In this document: in pieces, positions 7,080 to 13,273 of the stretch | Numbering within the stretch: the stretch's first letter is position 1 | How the letters are laid out: each line of letters starts with the position of its first letter | NCBI GenBank assembly: GCA_016303195.1 | Contig: JAEDMD010000022.1 | Coordinates: 1 to 15,163, forward strand | Origin: Oscillospiraceae bacterium | Lineage (GTDB): Bacteria; Bacillota; Clostridia; Oscillospirales; Ruminococcaceae | Length of the DNA: 15,163 nucleotides | Direction: 5' to 3' | Notes under the pieces: model-generated | Databases searched by the model: none | Told to the model about the DNA's origin: nothing | What the model saw: the letters and a program-made list of their open reading frames with translations, nothing else | Translations under genes and position numbers: made by a program

Positions 7080-7645
7080 TTCTTGCCCAGTTCAAAAGCC
7101 TTCTTGTTGAGTTCGAGGAACTTAGGAGGCACACACTGTTCGAGGGCTTTCTGCCAGAGTTCTTCGGGGTAGTCCATACGTGAAGCGAGAACGCCCATGA
7201 GAACAACGTTTGAAGCCTTCGCAGTACCTGCCTGCTCCGCAAGTGAGAGAGCGTCAACTGCAATGATATCTGCGCCCTTAGCCTTGATCTTCTCAACGAT
7301 GTCGGTCGGATATTCAGCCGCACCTGTGATAACAGGCATCGGGTCTATCTGCTGTGTGGAAGTGATGAGGTGACCGCCCTTTTTAAGGTATGGCAGGCAT
7401 CTTGCAGCTTCCAGAAGCTCGAAAGAGATAACAGCGTCAGCCTCGCCCTTTTCGATAACAGGTGAGTATACCTTATCGCCGTATTTTACATATGTAACAA
7501 CGCTTCCTCCACGCTGGCTCATTCCGTGAACCTCGCTGACTTTTACGTCATAGCCCTGAGCGAGAAGAACGTTTCCGAGAAGTCTTGAAGCGAGAAGCGA
7601 ACCCTGTCCGCCTACGCCGACTATCATAACTGATTTAGTTTCCAT
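7070..7645 (-). CDS. iorB: indolepyruvate:ferredoxin oxidoreductase, beta subunit
   Basis: A 191-residue subunit corresponding to the gamma-type domain of 2-oxoacid:ferredoxin oxidoreductases. It shows the N-terminal GVGGQG loop (residues 10-15), then SEVHGMSQRGGSVVTYV (about 37-53), both signature segments of IorB. With IorA it oxidatively decarboxylates arylpyruvates to aryl-acetyl-CoA, reducing ferredoxin; the reaction is reversible. Length is typical. The ATG has AAGGAG about eight bases upstream, placed right after the stop of the 133-aa gene, so coupling is likely. Unusually it is not adjacent to iorA: a separate gene lies between them. Its last codons are formed by a 7-bp-period repeat. 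Confidence 0.96.
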   Translation of the reverse strand: METKSVMIVGVGGQGSLLASRLLGNVLLAQGYDVKVSEVHGMSQRGGSVVTYVKYGDKVYSPVIEKGEADAVISFELLEAARCLPYLKKGGHLITSTQQIDPMPVITGAAEYPTDIVEKIKAKGADIIAVDALSLAEQAGTAKASNVVLMGVLASRMDYPEELWQKALEQCVPPKFLELNKKAFELGKNAK

Positions 7646-7663
7646 TTATATTTACTCCTTAAA

Positions 7664-8065
7664 TTAAGCTTTATAAATTATGTCAAGGTCGCCGTCAACG
7701 TGACCTATGCCGATCCCCTTTGCGCCGAGCAGGATATCCTTGTACTTGCCGTTTTCGAGGTATTCATTGACAAATTCGGTGAATATTTCCTGTATATGCT
7801 CAAAGCTCTGGTCTTCTTCATCCGAGAAATCCAGCATGAAGAGGTCTTCTTCGGATGACCATATGTTATAGCAAGCCCATTCGCCTGTTTCGTCGTCGGG
7901 ATCAAATCTGTCCGAGGCGATAAGCTGCATTGCGTATACAAGTCCCTCTGCTTCTTCATCGTAGAGATTGAAGTTGAAAGCGGCGGTACTTTCGGGCATT
8001 TCGTTATTTTCAAGCAGGTTGTCGAGCCAGTTTGAAAATGATTCATAAAGTTCCGGTTCTATCAT
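7664..8065 (-). CDS. acidic 133-aa protein of unknown function between iorA and iorB
   Basis: I do not recognise this family with certainty. The 133-residue product is strongly acidic (many Asp/Glu, especially 78-86) and aromatic-rich, without signal peptide, membrane segment or Cys pairs. Visible segments include ESFSNWLDNLL, AFNFNLYDEE, EWACYNIWSSEEDLF and the C-terminal KGIGIGHVDGDLDIIY. In outline it resembles small acidic proteins found as immunity-like or SMI1/KNR4-type genes near polymorphic toxins, but no toxin gene is seen. ATG 8065 has AAAGGAAT seven bases upstream. Spacing is 40 bases after iorA and 18 before iorB, so it is embedded in the operon. Its place suggests either an accessory of IorAB or a cargo gene that inserted without breaking transcription. 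Confidence 0.85.
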   Translation of the reverse strand: MIEPELYESFSNWLDNLLENNEMPESTAAFNFNLYDEEAEGLVYAMQLIASDRFDPDDETGEWACYNIWSSEEDLFMLDFSDEEDQSFEHIQEIFTEFVNEYLENGKYKDILLGAKGIGIGHVDGDLDIIYKA

Positions 8066-8105
8066 ATGTTTTATTCCTTTACATTGAAGAAAAGATAATT
8101 CTCAA

Positions 8106-9836
8106 TTACTTTATAGCGCCGACCTTGCACTGTTCCTGACAGATACCACAGCCTACGCACTGAGTATGGTCGATAACAGCCTTGCCGTCACGCATAGATA
8201 TAGCAGGACAGCCCAGCTTCATGCACATCTTACATCCGACACACTTGTCAGTATCTACCTTTACAGGCGGATTGTGCTTAACATACTTCAGAAGCGCACA
8301 CGGACGGCGGGAAATGATAACAGAAGCCTCATCAGCGGCAAGTTCTTCCTTGATGGCCTTTTCTGTCTCAGCGAGATGATACGGGTCAACGACACGTACA
8401 CGCTTGATGCCGATAGCCTTGCAGAGTTCTTCGAGGTTTACAGCGGCGGCAGGGTCGCCCTTGAGGTTCTTGCCTGTTGTAGGATTCTGCTGATGGCCTG
8501 TCATACCTGTGATAGAGTTATCGAGGATGATAACTGTTGAATTTGAGTTATTGTAAGCAATATTAACAAGACCTGTCATACCGCTGTGCATGAATGTGGA
8601 ATCACCGATAACAGCAACGGTCTTATGCTCAGTCTCAGCGCCTCTTGCCTTGTTGAAGCCGTGAAGTCCCGAAATTGAAGCGCCCATACAAATAGTTGTA
8701 TCAACAGCAAACAGCGGAGCGGCAGCACCGAGAGTGTAGCATCCGATATCGCCTGATACGGTTATCTTGTTCTTGCTGAGGCAGTAGAAAAGTCCACGAT
8801 GAGGACATCCTGGGCACATTACAGGAGGTCTTACAGGGATGTTGTCATCCAGACATACACATTCCTTCTTCTCGCCGAGGAGCTTTTCAACAATGACAGA
8901 CTGCGGAAGTTCACCGATGTAGCCGAAAATCTCCTTGCCCTGAATATTGTTTACACCGATATTGCGGCAGTGTTCTTCGATAATGCCGTCAAGTTCCTCG
9001 ATAACGTATATCTTCTCATACTTTGAAGCGAAATCCTGTATCAGCTTCTCAGGGAGAGGATTCACCATACCAAGTTTAAGGACAGATGCCTTGTCGCCGA
9101 GGGCTTCCTTGACGTACTGGTAAGCCGCACCGTTTGTGATAACACCGAATTCAGCCTTGTCCGAGATTTCCACACGGTTGAGGGATGTAGTCTCAGCAAA
9201 TTCGATGAGCTTCTTTGTTCTTTCCTCAACGAAAACGTGTCTGCCCTTTGCAAATGCAGGCATCATAACGTATTTCTGAGGATTCTTTTCATATGGCTTT
9301 AATTCAAGCTCCTGTCTGTCTTCAAGCTCAACGATGCTCTGTGAGTGAGCAACTCTTGTGGACATTCTTACGATGAAAGGAGCGTCGAACTGCTCCGAGA
9401 GTTCAAATGCAGTCTTTACAAATTCCTTGCATTCGCCTGAATCGGAAGGCTCTAACATAGGAACTTTTGAAGCGATAGCGTGGTGACGGCTGTCCTGCTC
9501 ATTCTGGGATGAATGCATACCCTGATCGTCAGCAACAGCGATTACCATACCGCCGTTCACGCCTGTGTAAGCGGCTGTATAGAGAGGATCGGCAGCAACG
9601 TTCAGACCAACGTGCTTCATGCCGCAGAAGCTCCTTGCGCCTGCGATGGAAGCGCCGAGAGCGGTCTCCATAGCGACTTTCTCGTTTGGTGCCCATTCAG
9701 CGTAGACCTCGTCGTACTTTGCAACTTCCTCGGTTATTTCGGTTGAAGGAGTACCGGGGTAGCTTGAAACCACACGACATCCTGCTTCGTATAAGCCTCT
9801 TGCAAAGGCTTCGTTTCCTAACATTAACTTCTTCAT
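8106..9836 (-). CDS. iorA: indolepyruvate:ferredoxin oxidoreductase, alpha subunit
   Basis: A 576-residue catalytic subunit. The N-terminal pyrimidine-binding region begins LGNEAFARGLYEAG with SSYPGTPSTEI (24-34). A Cys motif CPGCPHRG lies at 341-348. The thiamine-diphosphate/Mg motif starts at GDSTF (411) and runs to the LDNSITGMTG segment (about 439-447). Two [4Fe-4S] ferredoxin-type clusters close the protein: Cys532/535/538/543 and Cys560/563/566/570. All expected parts are intact, so it should be active. It converts indole-, phenyl- or hydroxyphenyl-pyruvate to the matching acetyl-CoA with reduced ferredoxin, or the reverse. The ATG has AAAGGAC upstream. A 12-bp palindrome (9856-9867) lies just before the ribosome site and may be an operator. 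Confidence 0.97.
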   Translation of the reverse strand: MKKLMLGNEAFARGLYEAGCRVVSSYPGTPSTEITEEVAKYDEVYAEWAPNEKVAMETALGASIAGARSFCGMKHVGLNVAADPLYTAAYTGVNGGMVIAVADDQGMHSSQNEQDSRHHAIASKVPMLEPSDSGECKEFVKTAFELSEQFDAPFIVRMSTRVAHSQSIVELEDRQELELKPYEKNPQKYVMMPAFAKGRHVFVEERTKKLIEFAETTSLNRVEISDKAEFGVITNGAAYQYVKEALGDKASVLKLGMVNPLPEKLIQDFASKYEKIYVIEELDGIIEEHCRNIGVNNIQGKEIFGYIGELPQSVIVEKLLGEKKECVCLDDNIPVRPPVMCPGCPHRGLFYCLSKNKITVSGDIGCYTLGAAAPLFAVDTTICMGASISGLHGFNKARGAETEHKTVAVIGDSTFMHSGMTGLVNIAYNNSNSTVIILDNSITGMTGHQQNPTTGKNLKGDPAAAVNLEELCKAIGIKRVRVVDPYHLAETEKAIKEELAADEASVIISRRPCALLKYVKHNPPVKVDTDKCVGCKMCMKLGCPAISMRDGKAVIDHTQCVGCGICQEQCKVGAIK

Positions 9837-9855
9837 TATTTTATGTCCTTTCTTG

Positions 9856-9867
9856 GATAATATTATC
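9856..9867. promoter_or_regulatory. 12-bp palindrome GATAATATTATC upstream of iorA
   Basis: A perfect palindrome about 20 bases before the iorA start codon, downstream of a TTGACT hexamer on the minus strand. No well-spaced -10 box was found, so the promoter is uncertain. It may be a regulator site or chance in AT-rich DNA. Confidence 0.3.
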
Positions 9868-9883
9868 GTTATCTAAAGTCAAT

Positions 9884-9911
9884 AGCTGTCAGCCATTAGC
9901 CGTTAGCTTGT
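9884..9911. repeat. degenerate 7-bp-period repeat, AGCYRTT-type units
   Basis: Four 7-mers in register each start with AGC (for example AGCCATT, AGCCGTT). Read on the other strand the units have the form AANGGCT, close to the AANNRCT units at the iorB end. It lies between the HAD gene stop and iorA. Confidence 0.6.
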
Positions 9912-9925
9912 ATGTAAATAAAAAT

Positions 9926-10762
9926 CTATGCGTTTAAATCATCCGCCTGAAACAGATTTACCAGATACTCCGCCACACCGTCCTTATCGTTAGTGCCGAT
10001 AACTATATCAGCGGCGGCTTTGACCTCGTCCCTTGCGTTGCCGACAGCGATCTTTGTGTCAGCCTGTTCAAACATAGGCAGGTCATTGAGATTATCCCCG
10101 AATGCCACAACTTTATCGAATCCGTAATTCTCACGGATAAAGCGTATTCCGTTGGCTTTTGAAGCCTTGTGGGAGAAAATTTCCAGATACCATGAATCGT
10201 TGTAAACATCAAGATAAAAGGCGATATCCACCCCCGACAGCTTTTCTGCCTCCAGCTTCACAGGGAGCAGTTCCTCATATTTTCCCGTGGTGGTAAAGTA
10301 TACCGTGTACTCATCGGCATGATCGGCAAGCCTGCACTGTACGAACGGCTTTTTGTATTCATGCTTTCTGACCTCGGCAAAACTCTGCATTACCTTTGTG
10401 GTAAGCTCGGAATAATAGCAGGTCAGGATCTCCTCATCTATCCTGTACATGAAGCAGTGAACTCCGTGTTTCTCGAATATCCGCAGTATTTCCGCAGAAT
10501 CCGCAGGCTCGATGAAATGGTTCATGACGTACTTTTCATTTCTGATATCATAGATGCTGACACCGTTCATGAGGATGCATGGCACATTGATGTCAAGCGC
10601 AGAGGTTATGGGAATTGCCGAATATATTGACCTTGCAGTAGCAAACGTGAAATTCATTCCTTTGGCTGTAAGCGCATTTATCGTATCGGCGGTATATTCC
10701 GTGATCTTAGGCGACGGGTCAAGGAGAGTCCCGTCAAGGTCACTTATGTAAAGTGTTTTCAA
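9926..10762 (-). CDS. Cof-type HAD-superfamily hydrolase (sugar/nucleotide phosphatase-like)
   Basis: A 278-residue soluble phosphatase of the Cof (IIB-cap) HAD subfamily. Motif I is DLDGTLL with Asp8 as nucleophile and Asp10 as acid/base. Motif II is the Thr in FATARS (38-45), the motif III Lys lies in HKASKANG (Lys199 or 202), and motif IV is GDNLND (222-227). The cap lies between about 85 and 190. Such enzymes dephosphorylate sugar phosphates, flavin precursors or pyridoxal phosphate; the substrate cannot be told from sequence. The start is TTG at 10762, chosen because GGAGG lies six bases upstream and the DLDGT motif is at the usual distance. It is 89 bases before iorA on the same strand and may be co-transcribed, though a link in function is not evident. 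Confidence 0.93.
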   Translation of the reverse strand: MKTLYISDLDGTLLDPSPKITEYTADTINALTAKGMNFTFATARSIYSAIPITSALDINVPCILMNGVSIYDIRNEKYVMNHFIEPADSAEILRIFEKHGVHCFMYRIDEEILTCYYSELTTKVMQSFAEVRKHEYKKPFVQCRLADHADEYTVYFTTTGKYEELLPVKLEAEKLSGVDIAFYLDVYNDSWYLEIFSHKASKANGIRFIRENYGFDKVVAFGDNLNDLPMFEQADTKIAVGNARDEVKAAADIVIGTNDKDGVAEYLVNLFQADDLNA

Positions 10763-10768
10763 GTTAAA

Positions 10769-10773
10769 CCTCC
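10769..10773 (-). promoter_or_regulatory. GGAGG ribosome site fixing a TTG start for the HAD gene
   Basis: GGAGG on the minus strand is six bases before TTG 10762; no ATG lies at a usable position near the N-terminal nucleophile motif. Confidence 0.8.
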
Positions 10774-10798
10774 AAAATATTATATGGATACAAAATAC

Positions 10799-10832
10799 AT
10801 TATATCATATAAGCGAAGCGTTATGATATAAT
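10799..10832. repeat. 11-bp inverted repeat carrying an extended -10 box on each strand
   Basis: Arms ATTATATCATA (10799-10809) and TATGATATAAT (10822-10832) pair perfectly around a GCGAAGC-containing loop. Each arm contains TGATATAAT read outward, an extended -10 promoter element; the minus-strand one is positioned to serve the HAD gene. -35 boxes are poor, so promoter activity is inferred. The 13-mer CATTATATCATAT recurs at 10913-10925. Confidence 0.6.
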
Positions 10833-10833
10833 C

Positions 10834-10884
10834 GCCCGATTGCAGGGAGCAAATCTCTGATTTGCGTATCTGCAAGGGCTTTTT
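10834..10884 (+). terminator. long intrinsic-terminator-like hairpin on the plus strand
   Basis: Three stacked stems (GCCC with GGGC, TTGCAG with CTGCAA, GCAAAT with ATTTGC) separated by small internal loops are followed by TTTTT on the plus strand. No plus-strand gene ends here. It could end antisense transcription across the HAD gene start, or be a structured 5' leader of the HAD transcript if that begins near 10907. Confidence 0.55.
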
Positions 10885-10886
10885 AA

Positions 10887-10929
10887 TAAAATATGATGAA
10901 TGCGTACACATTCATTATATCATATTTTA
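10887..10929. repeat. imperfect inverted repeat, 16-bp stem with a 5-base bulge
   Basis: TAAAATATGA (10887-10896) pairs with TCATATTTTA (10920-10929), and TGAATG (10897-10902) with CATTCA (10909-10914); TTATA is bulged. On the minus strand it includes TGATATAAT (10914-10922) with TTCACT (10937-10942) 17 bases from the -10, a possible distal promoter for the HAD gene. Confidence 0.5.
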
Positions 10930-11027
10930 TATTAAAAGTGAAGAAGTAATTTATTAACAAAAATAAATTTGTAGATTATAACGAATTTTTATGCCCGAAC
11001 ATGGTCATTTCGACAGCCTTAACTGAA

Positions 11028-11033
11028 TATAAT
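11028..11033 (+). promoter_or_regulatory. -10 box TATAAT before the GHL10-type gene
   Basis: A consensus -10 lies just before the ribosome site of the plus-strand gene. No good -35 hexamer is found at 16-18 bases, so this promoter is weak or needs an activator. It would give a very short leader. Confidence 0.4.
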
Positions 11034-11040
11034 AGTAAAA

Positions 11041-11047
11041 AAAGGAG
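11041..11047 (+). promoter_or_regulatory. AAAGGAG ribosome site selecting ATG 11056
   Basis: The ribosome site is eight bases before ATG 11056. The in-frame GTG at 11047 overlaps the site itself and cannot be the start. Confidence 0.75.
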
Positions 11048-11055
11048 TGGATATA

Positions 11056-12183
11056 ATGAAAAAGATATTACTTACCATAGCCGCAACTGCACTTCTTCTC
11101 GGCAGATGCACACCTGCGACGATGCCTGATATGACTCCGGAAAATAAAAAAACCGCCATTTCAGCAAATGAAGAAAATGGCTATGTTCCGCTGAATTTTC
11201 AATATCAGAAAGGCTTGTGGCTTCCATATACAAATTATGAGGAGCTTTTGAAGGGCAAGTCTGAAAAGGAATTTCGGAAAGCTGTTGGCGAGCATTTCAG
11301 AAATGCCGCAGAACAGGGAATAAACACGGTCTATCTCCATGTGCGCCCCGACGGATATGCCTACTACGATTCGGATTTTTTCCCACGTGAAACTCTCACC
11401 GACGGCAGTTATGACCCGTTGGAGGTAATGCTTGAAGAAGCCCATGATTCTGGACTTTCCGCTCATGCGTGGGTGAATCCCCTCCGCTTGCAGTCCGTGG
11501 AACAGATGGAGAATATCCCCGACAGCTTTGCGGTCAAACAGCTTTACAACAGCGGAAATGCGGACATTGCAGGCGGCAGGCTGTATTTTCATCCCGATTC
11601 TGCGGAAGTTCAGGCGCTTCTGCGTGACAGTACAGCGGAAATAGTTCAGAAATATAACATAGATGGTATACATATTGACGATTATTTTTATCCCACCACC
11701 GATGAGGAATTCGATGCTGTAAGATTCGCTGAAAGCGGCAGTAATGACCTGAAACAATGGCGTACCGAAGCCATTTCCGACATGGTGAAAGCAATGTATG
11801 ACGGCACGAAAGCCGCTGACGGGGATGTGCTTTTCGGTATAAGTCCGCAGGGAAATCTCAGAGCGGACTATGAAAGTCAGTATGCCGATGTAAAGCGATG
11901 GCTCAGCGAGGACGGATTCTGCGACTATATGATACCGCAGATTTATTACGGCTTCAATAACGAGACATTGCCGTTTCTGCCGACACTGGAGGAATGGACT
12001 TCACTGCCGAAAAGTAAAAATGTGAAGCTGATAATCGGTCTGGGAGCGTATAAACAGGGCAAGGAAGATAAATGGGCAGGAGCGGCAGGCGAAAGCGAGT
12101 GGCTGGAATCGGATGATGTGATAGAGCGGCAGATAAAAGCAGTAGAGGATTCAGCGGCGGATGGATATGCATTATATTATTAA
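11056..12183 (+). CDS. GHL10/DUF187-type glycoside hydrolase-like exported protein
   Basis: A 375-residue protein of the glycosyl-hydrolase-like 10 family (PF02638 type), a TIM-barrel group thought to act on cell-wall or other glycans. Family segments include GLWLPYTNY (near 53-61), VYLHVRPDGYAYYDSDFFP, AHAWVNPLRL, DGIHIDDYFYP and MIPQIYYGF; the acidic residues in the IDD motif are likely functional. The N-terminus is an export signal, MKKILLTIAATALLLGRC. It looks like a lipobox with an extra Arg before Cys, so lipidation is doubtful. The frame ends at TAA 12181-12183 after GYALYY, but 14 further codons continue in frame to TGA 12226-12228 and read like a natural C-terminus, so this may be a recent truncation. 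No close plus-strand terminator was seen. Confidence 0.88.
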   Translation: MKKILLTIAATALLLGRCTPATMPDMTPENKKTAISANEENGYVPLNFQYQKGLWLPYTNYEELLKGKSEKEFRKAVGEHFRNAAEQGINTVYLHVRPDGYAYYDSDFFPRETLTDGSYDPLEVMLEEAHDSGLSAHAWVNPLRLQSVEQMENIPDSFAVKQLYNSGNADIAGGRLYFHPDSAEVQALLRDSTAEIVQKYNIDGIHIDDYFYPTTDEEFDAVRFAESGSNDLKQWRTEAISDMVKAMYDGTKAADGDVLFGISPQGNLRADYESQYADVKRWLSEDGFCDYMIPQIYYGFNNETLPFLPTLEEWTSLPKSKNVKLIIGLGAYKQGKEDKWAGAAGESEWLESDDVIERQIKAVEDSAADGYALYY

Positions 12184-12228
12184 TTTGGCAGAGCCTCCCA
12201 TGACAAAGCAGTAAAGCAAGCACAATGA
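12184..12228 (+). pseudogene. in-frame continuation after the TAA of the GHL10-type gene
   Basis: After TAA the same frame runs FGRASHDKAVKQAQ and stops at TGA. Composition and the SHDKAVKQA helix resemble a C-terminal end of this family. It would be translated only if the TAA were a sense codon or read through. Confidence 0.35.
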
Positions 12229-12278
12229 CGCTTTACGGACGGTTCGGTATATGTATCGGTAAAGCCGCACATCCCCAT

Positions 12279-12304
12279 AAAAAAGGACGCTCTTTGAACG
12301 TCCT
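12279..12304 (-). terminator. intrinsic terminator of the ECF S-component gene
   Basis: On the minus strand a 9-bp stem (AGGACGTTC with GAGCGTCCT, one G-U pair) closes an AAA loop and is followed directly by TTTTTT. It is about 40 bases after the gene's stop codon. Confidence 0.85.
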
Positions 12305-12343
12305 CTTAATCCATAACATAAATCAGTTTTTATTCGGCAATTA

Positions 12344-12886
12344 TTATTTTAACAATCTCCTCTTTATACCTGTTCTGTCAAGCGCCGCCGCTGTGATAAC
12401 AAACAGCACCGAACTTGCAAGCACCTGTATGCAATATGACGGTATCTGCCCCAATGCCGCTAAAATAGCCGCTGAGGAAAATCCCTTAGTCATAACAGTT
12501 CCCTCATAAAGCGAATATCCTGCTATGCAGACTATCAATGAAGGTACGATTCCGAAAATATTTCTAAGAGTGAGCATTTTGTCAGATTTATTAGTGAAAA
12601 ACAGCGCTGTTACAGCTTTTATGACAATTGTTGCAGGCATCCAGACTGCGTATCCCGAAAGTCCGTCAGCAAGCGCACCGCCTATTGCTCCTGCCGCAGC
12701 CGCATATGGTGCAGGGAGAATACAAGCGGCAAGGTAGATTATTCCGTCACCTGCATGGGTATAGCCTGCTCCTGACGGAATATGAAGATAAGCCGTGAAA
12801 ACATATGTTATAGCGGCAAAAAGTCCTGTCATTACAATAAGTCTCAGTTTTGTGTCAGCTGAATGTGAAGAACGTGCTTTTGGCAT
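12344..12886 (-). CDS. ECF transporter S component (substrate-binding membrane subunit)
   Basis: A 180-residue integral membrane protein with about six hydrophobic helices. The segment from residue 41 to 95, with HAGDGIIYLAACILP, GGALADGLSGY and MPATIVIKA, is typical of vitamin-type energy-coupling factor S components related to PF07155/PF12822. It would bind a vitamin or related small molecule and share the common EcfAA'T module, which is not encoded here. The substrate is not clear; thiamine or pyrimidine precursors and riboflavin are candidates for this group. The ATG has AAGGAGG at good spacing. It has its own promoter (12940-12968), a palindrome over the -35, a short leader and a downstream terminator, so it is monocistronic. 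The leader, near 45-50 bases, is too short for a TPP or FMN riboswitch. Confidence 0.87.
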   Translation of the reverse strand: MPKARSSHSADTKLRLIVMTGLFAAITYVFTAYLHIPSGAGYTHAGDGIIYLAACILPAPYAAAAGAIGGALADGLSGYAVWMPATIVIKAVTALFFTNKSDKMLTLRNIFGIVPSLIVCIAGYSLYEGTVMTKGFSSAAILAALGQIPSYCIQVLASSVLFVITAAALDRTGIKRRLLK

Positions 12887-12939
12887 AATAGCGCCTCCTT
12901 ATAAATATACTAAGCCCGTATGTATTAAGGGTTTAACAT

Positions 12940-12968
12940 ATTATATCATAGTCCCCTGCTGATTTCAA
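12940..12968 (-). promoter_or_regulatory. sigma-A promoter of the ECF S-component gene
   Basis: On the minus strand TTGAAA (12963-12968) and TATAAT (12940-12945) are 17 bases apart; the -10 is extended (TGATATAAT). It lies about 50 bases before the ATG. Confidence 0.8.
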
Positions 12969-12978
12969 TTGAAATCAG
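12959..12978. promoter_or_regulatory. perfect 20-bp palindrome over the -35 box, likely operator
   Basis: CTGATTTCAATTGAAATCAG is its own reverse complement over 20 bases and covers the -35 hexamer. A dimeric repressor bound here would block RNA polymerase. The regulator is unknown. Confidence 0.65.
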
Positions 12979-13089
12979 GAACAAATCTCATTTACATTTT
13001 CACGGGAATTATGAATATTATGCTTATGTTATAGAACGAACCTGTAATTTCTTATAAAATAAACGCAGAACAGCCAAAAACAACGCTTA

Positions 13090-13264
13090 TAAGGGCGGTA
13101 CTCTTATAGCAGGTTTATATGTAATTATTGAGGGCAGACTCCCCACAGTGTGGGGAGATGTCAGCGAAGCTGACAGAGGGGACCGCCTCTGTCAGAGGAA
13201 CCCTTTTTCAAAAGGGTTTCCCTCAATATCACGTGTAAAACCTGCTATATGAGTACTCCCCTTA
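13090..13264. repeat. 175-bp MITE-like element with long terminal inverted repeats and internal hairpins
   Basis: The left arm (13090-13134) and right arm (13220-13264) are imperfect inverted repeats of about 44 bases; both include TATAGCAGGTTT and TTGAGGG read inward. Inside are four further perfect stems: CTCCCCACA with TGTGGGGAG (13139-13157), TGTCAGC with GCTGACA around GAA (13159-13175), CTGACAGAGG with CCTCTGTCAG (13170-13195), and AACCCTTTT with AAAAGGGTT (13199-13218). The second and third overlap and are alternatives. It has no ORF, starts 10 bases after the methyltransferase stop and shows no clear target duplication. The remaining 12979-13089 holds nothing I recognise. Confidence 0.8.
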
Positions 13265-13273
13265 CTGACAGTG

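Noticed and set aside
11161..11757. 198-codon open frame on the minus strand
   Set aside because: Antisense to the GHL10-type gene, no ribosome site, no recognisable motif.
12229..12270. Terminator for the GHL10-type gene (GCTTTAC with GTAAAGC)
   Set aside because: The 7-bp stem is real but it is followed by CGCACATCC with no U-tract, so it cannot be called an intrinsic terminator.
12225..12509. 94-codon open frame on the plus strand after the GHL10-type gene
   Set aside because: Most of it overlaps the ECF gene antisense and its terminator; no ribosome site or family match.
12887..12945. Riboswitch upstream of the ECF S-component gene
   Set aside because: The leader after the promoter is only about 50 bases and shows no TPP, FMN or cobalamin core; only a weak AACCC/GGGCT pairing is present.
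13139..13218. CRISPR-like repeats
   Set aside because: The repeats are inverted, not direct and evenly spaced, and there are no spacers or cas genes.
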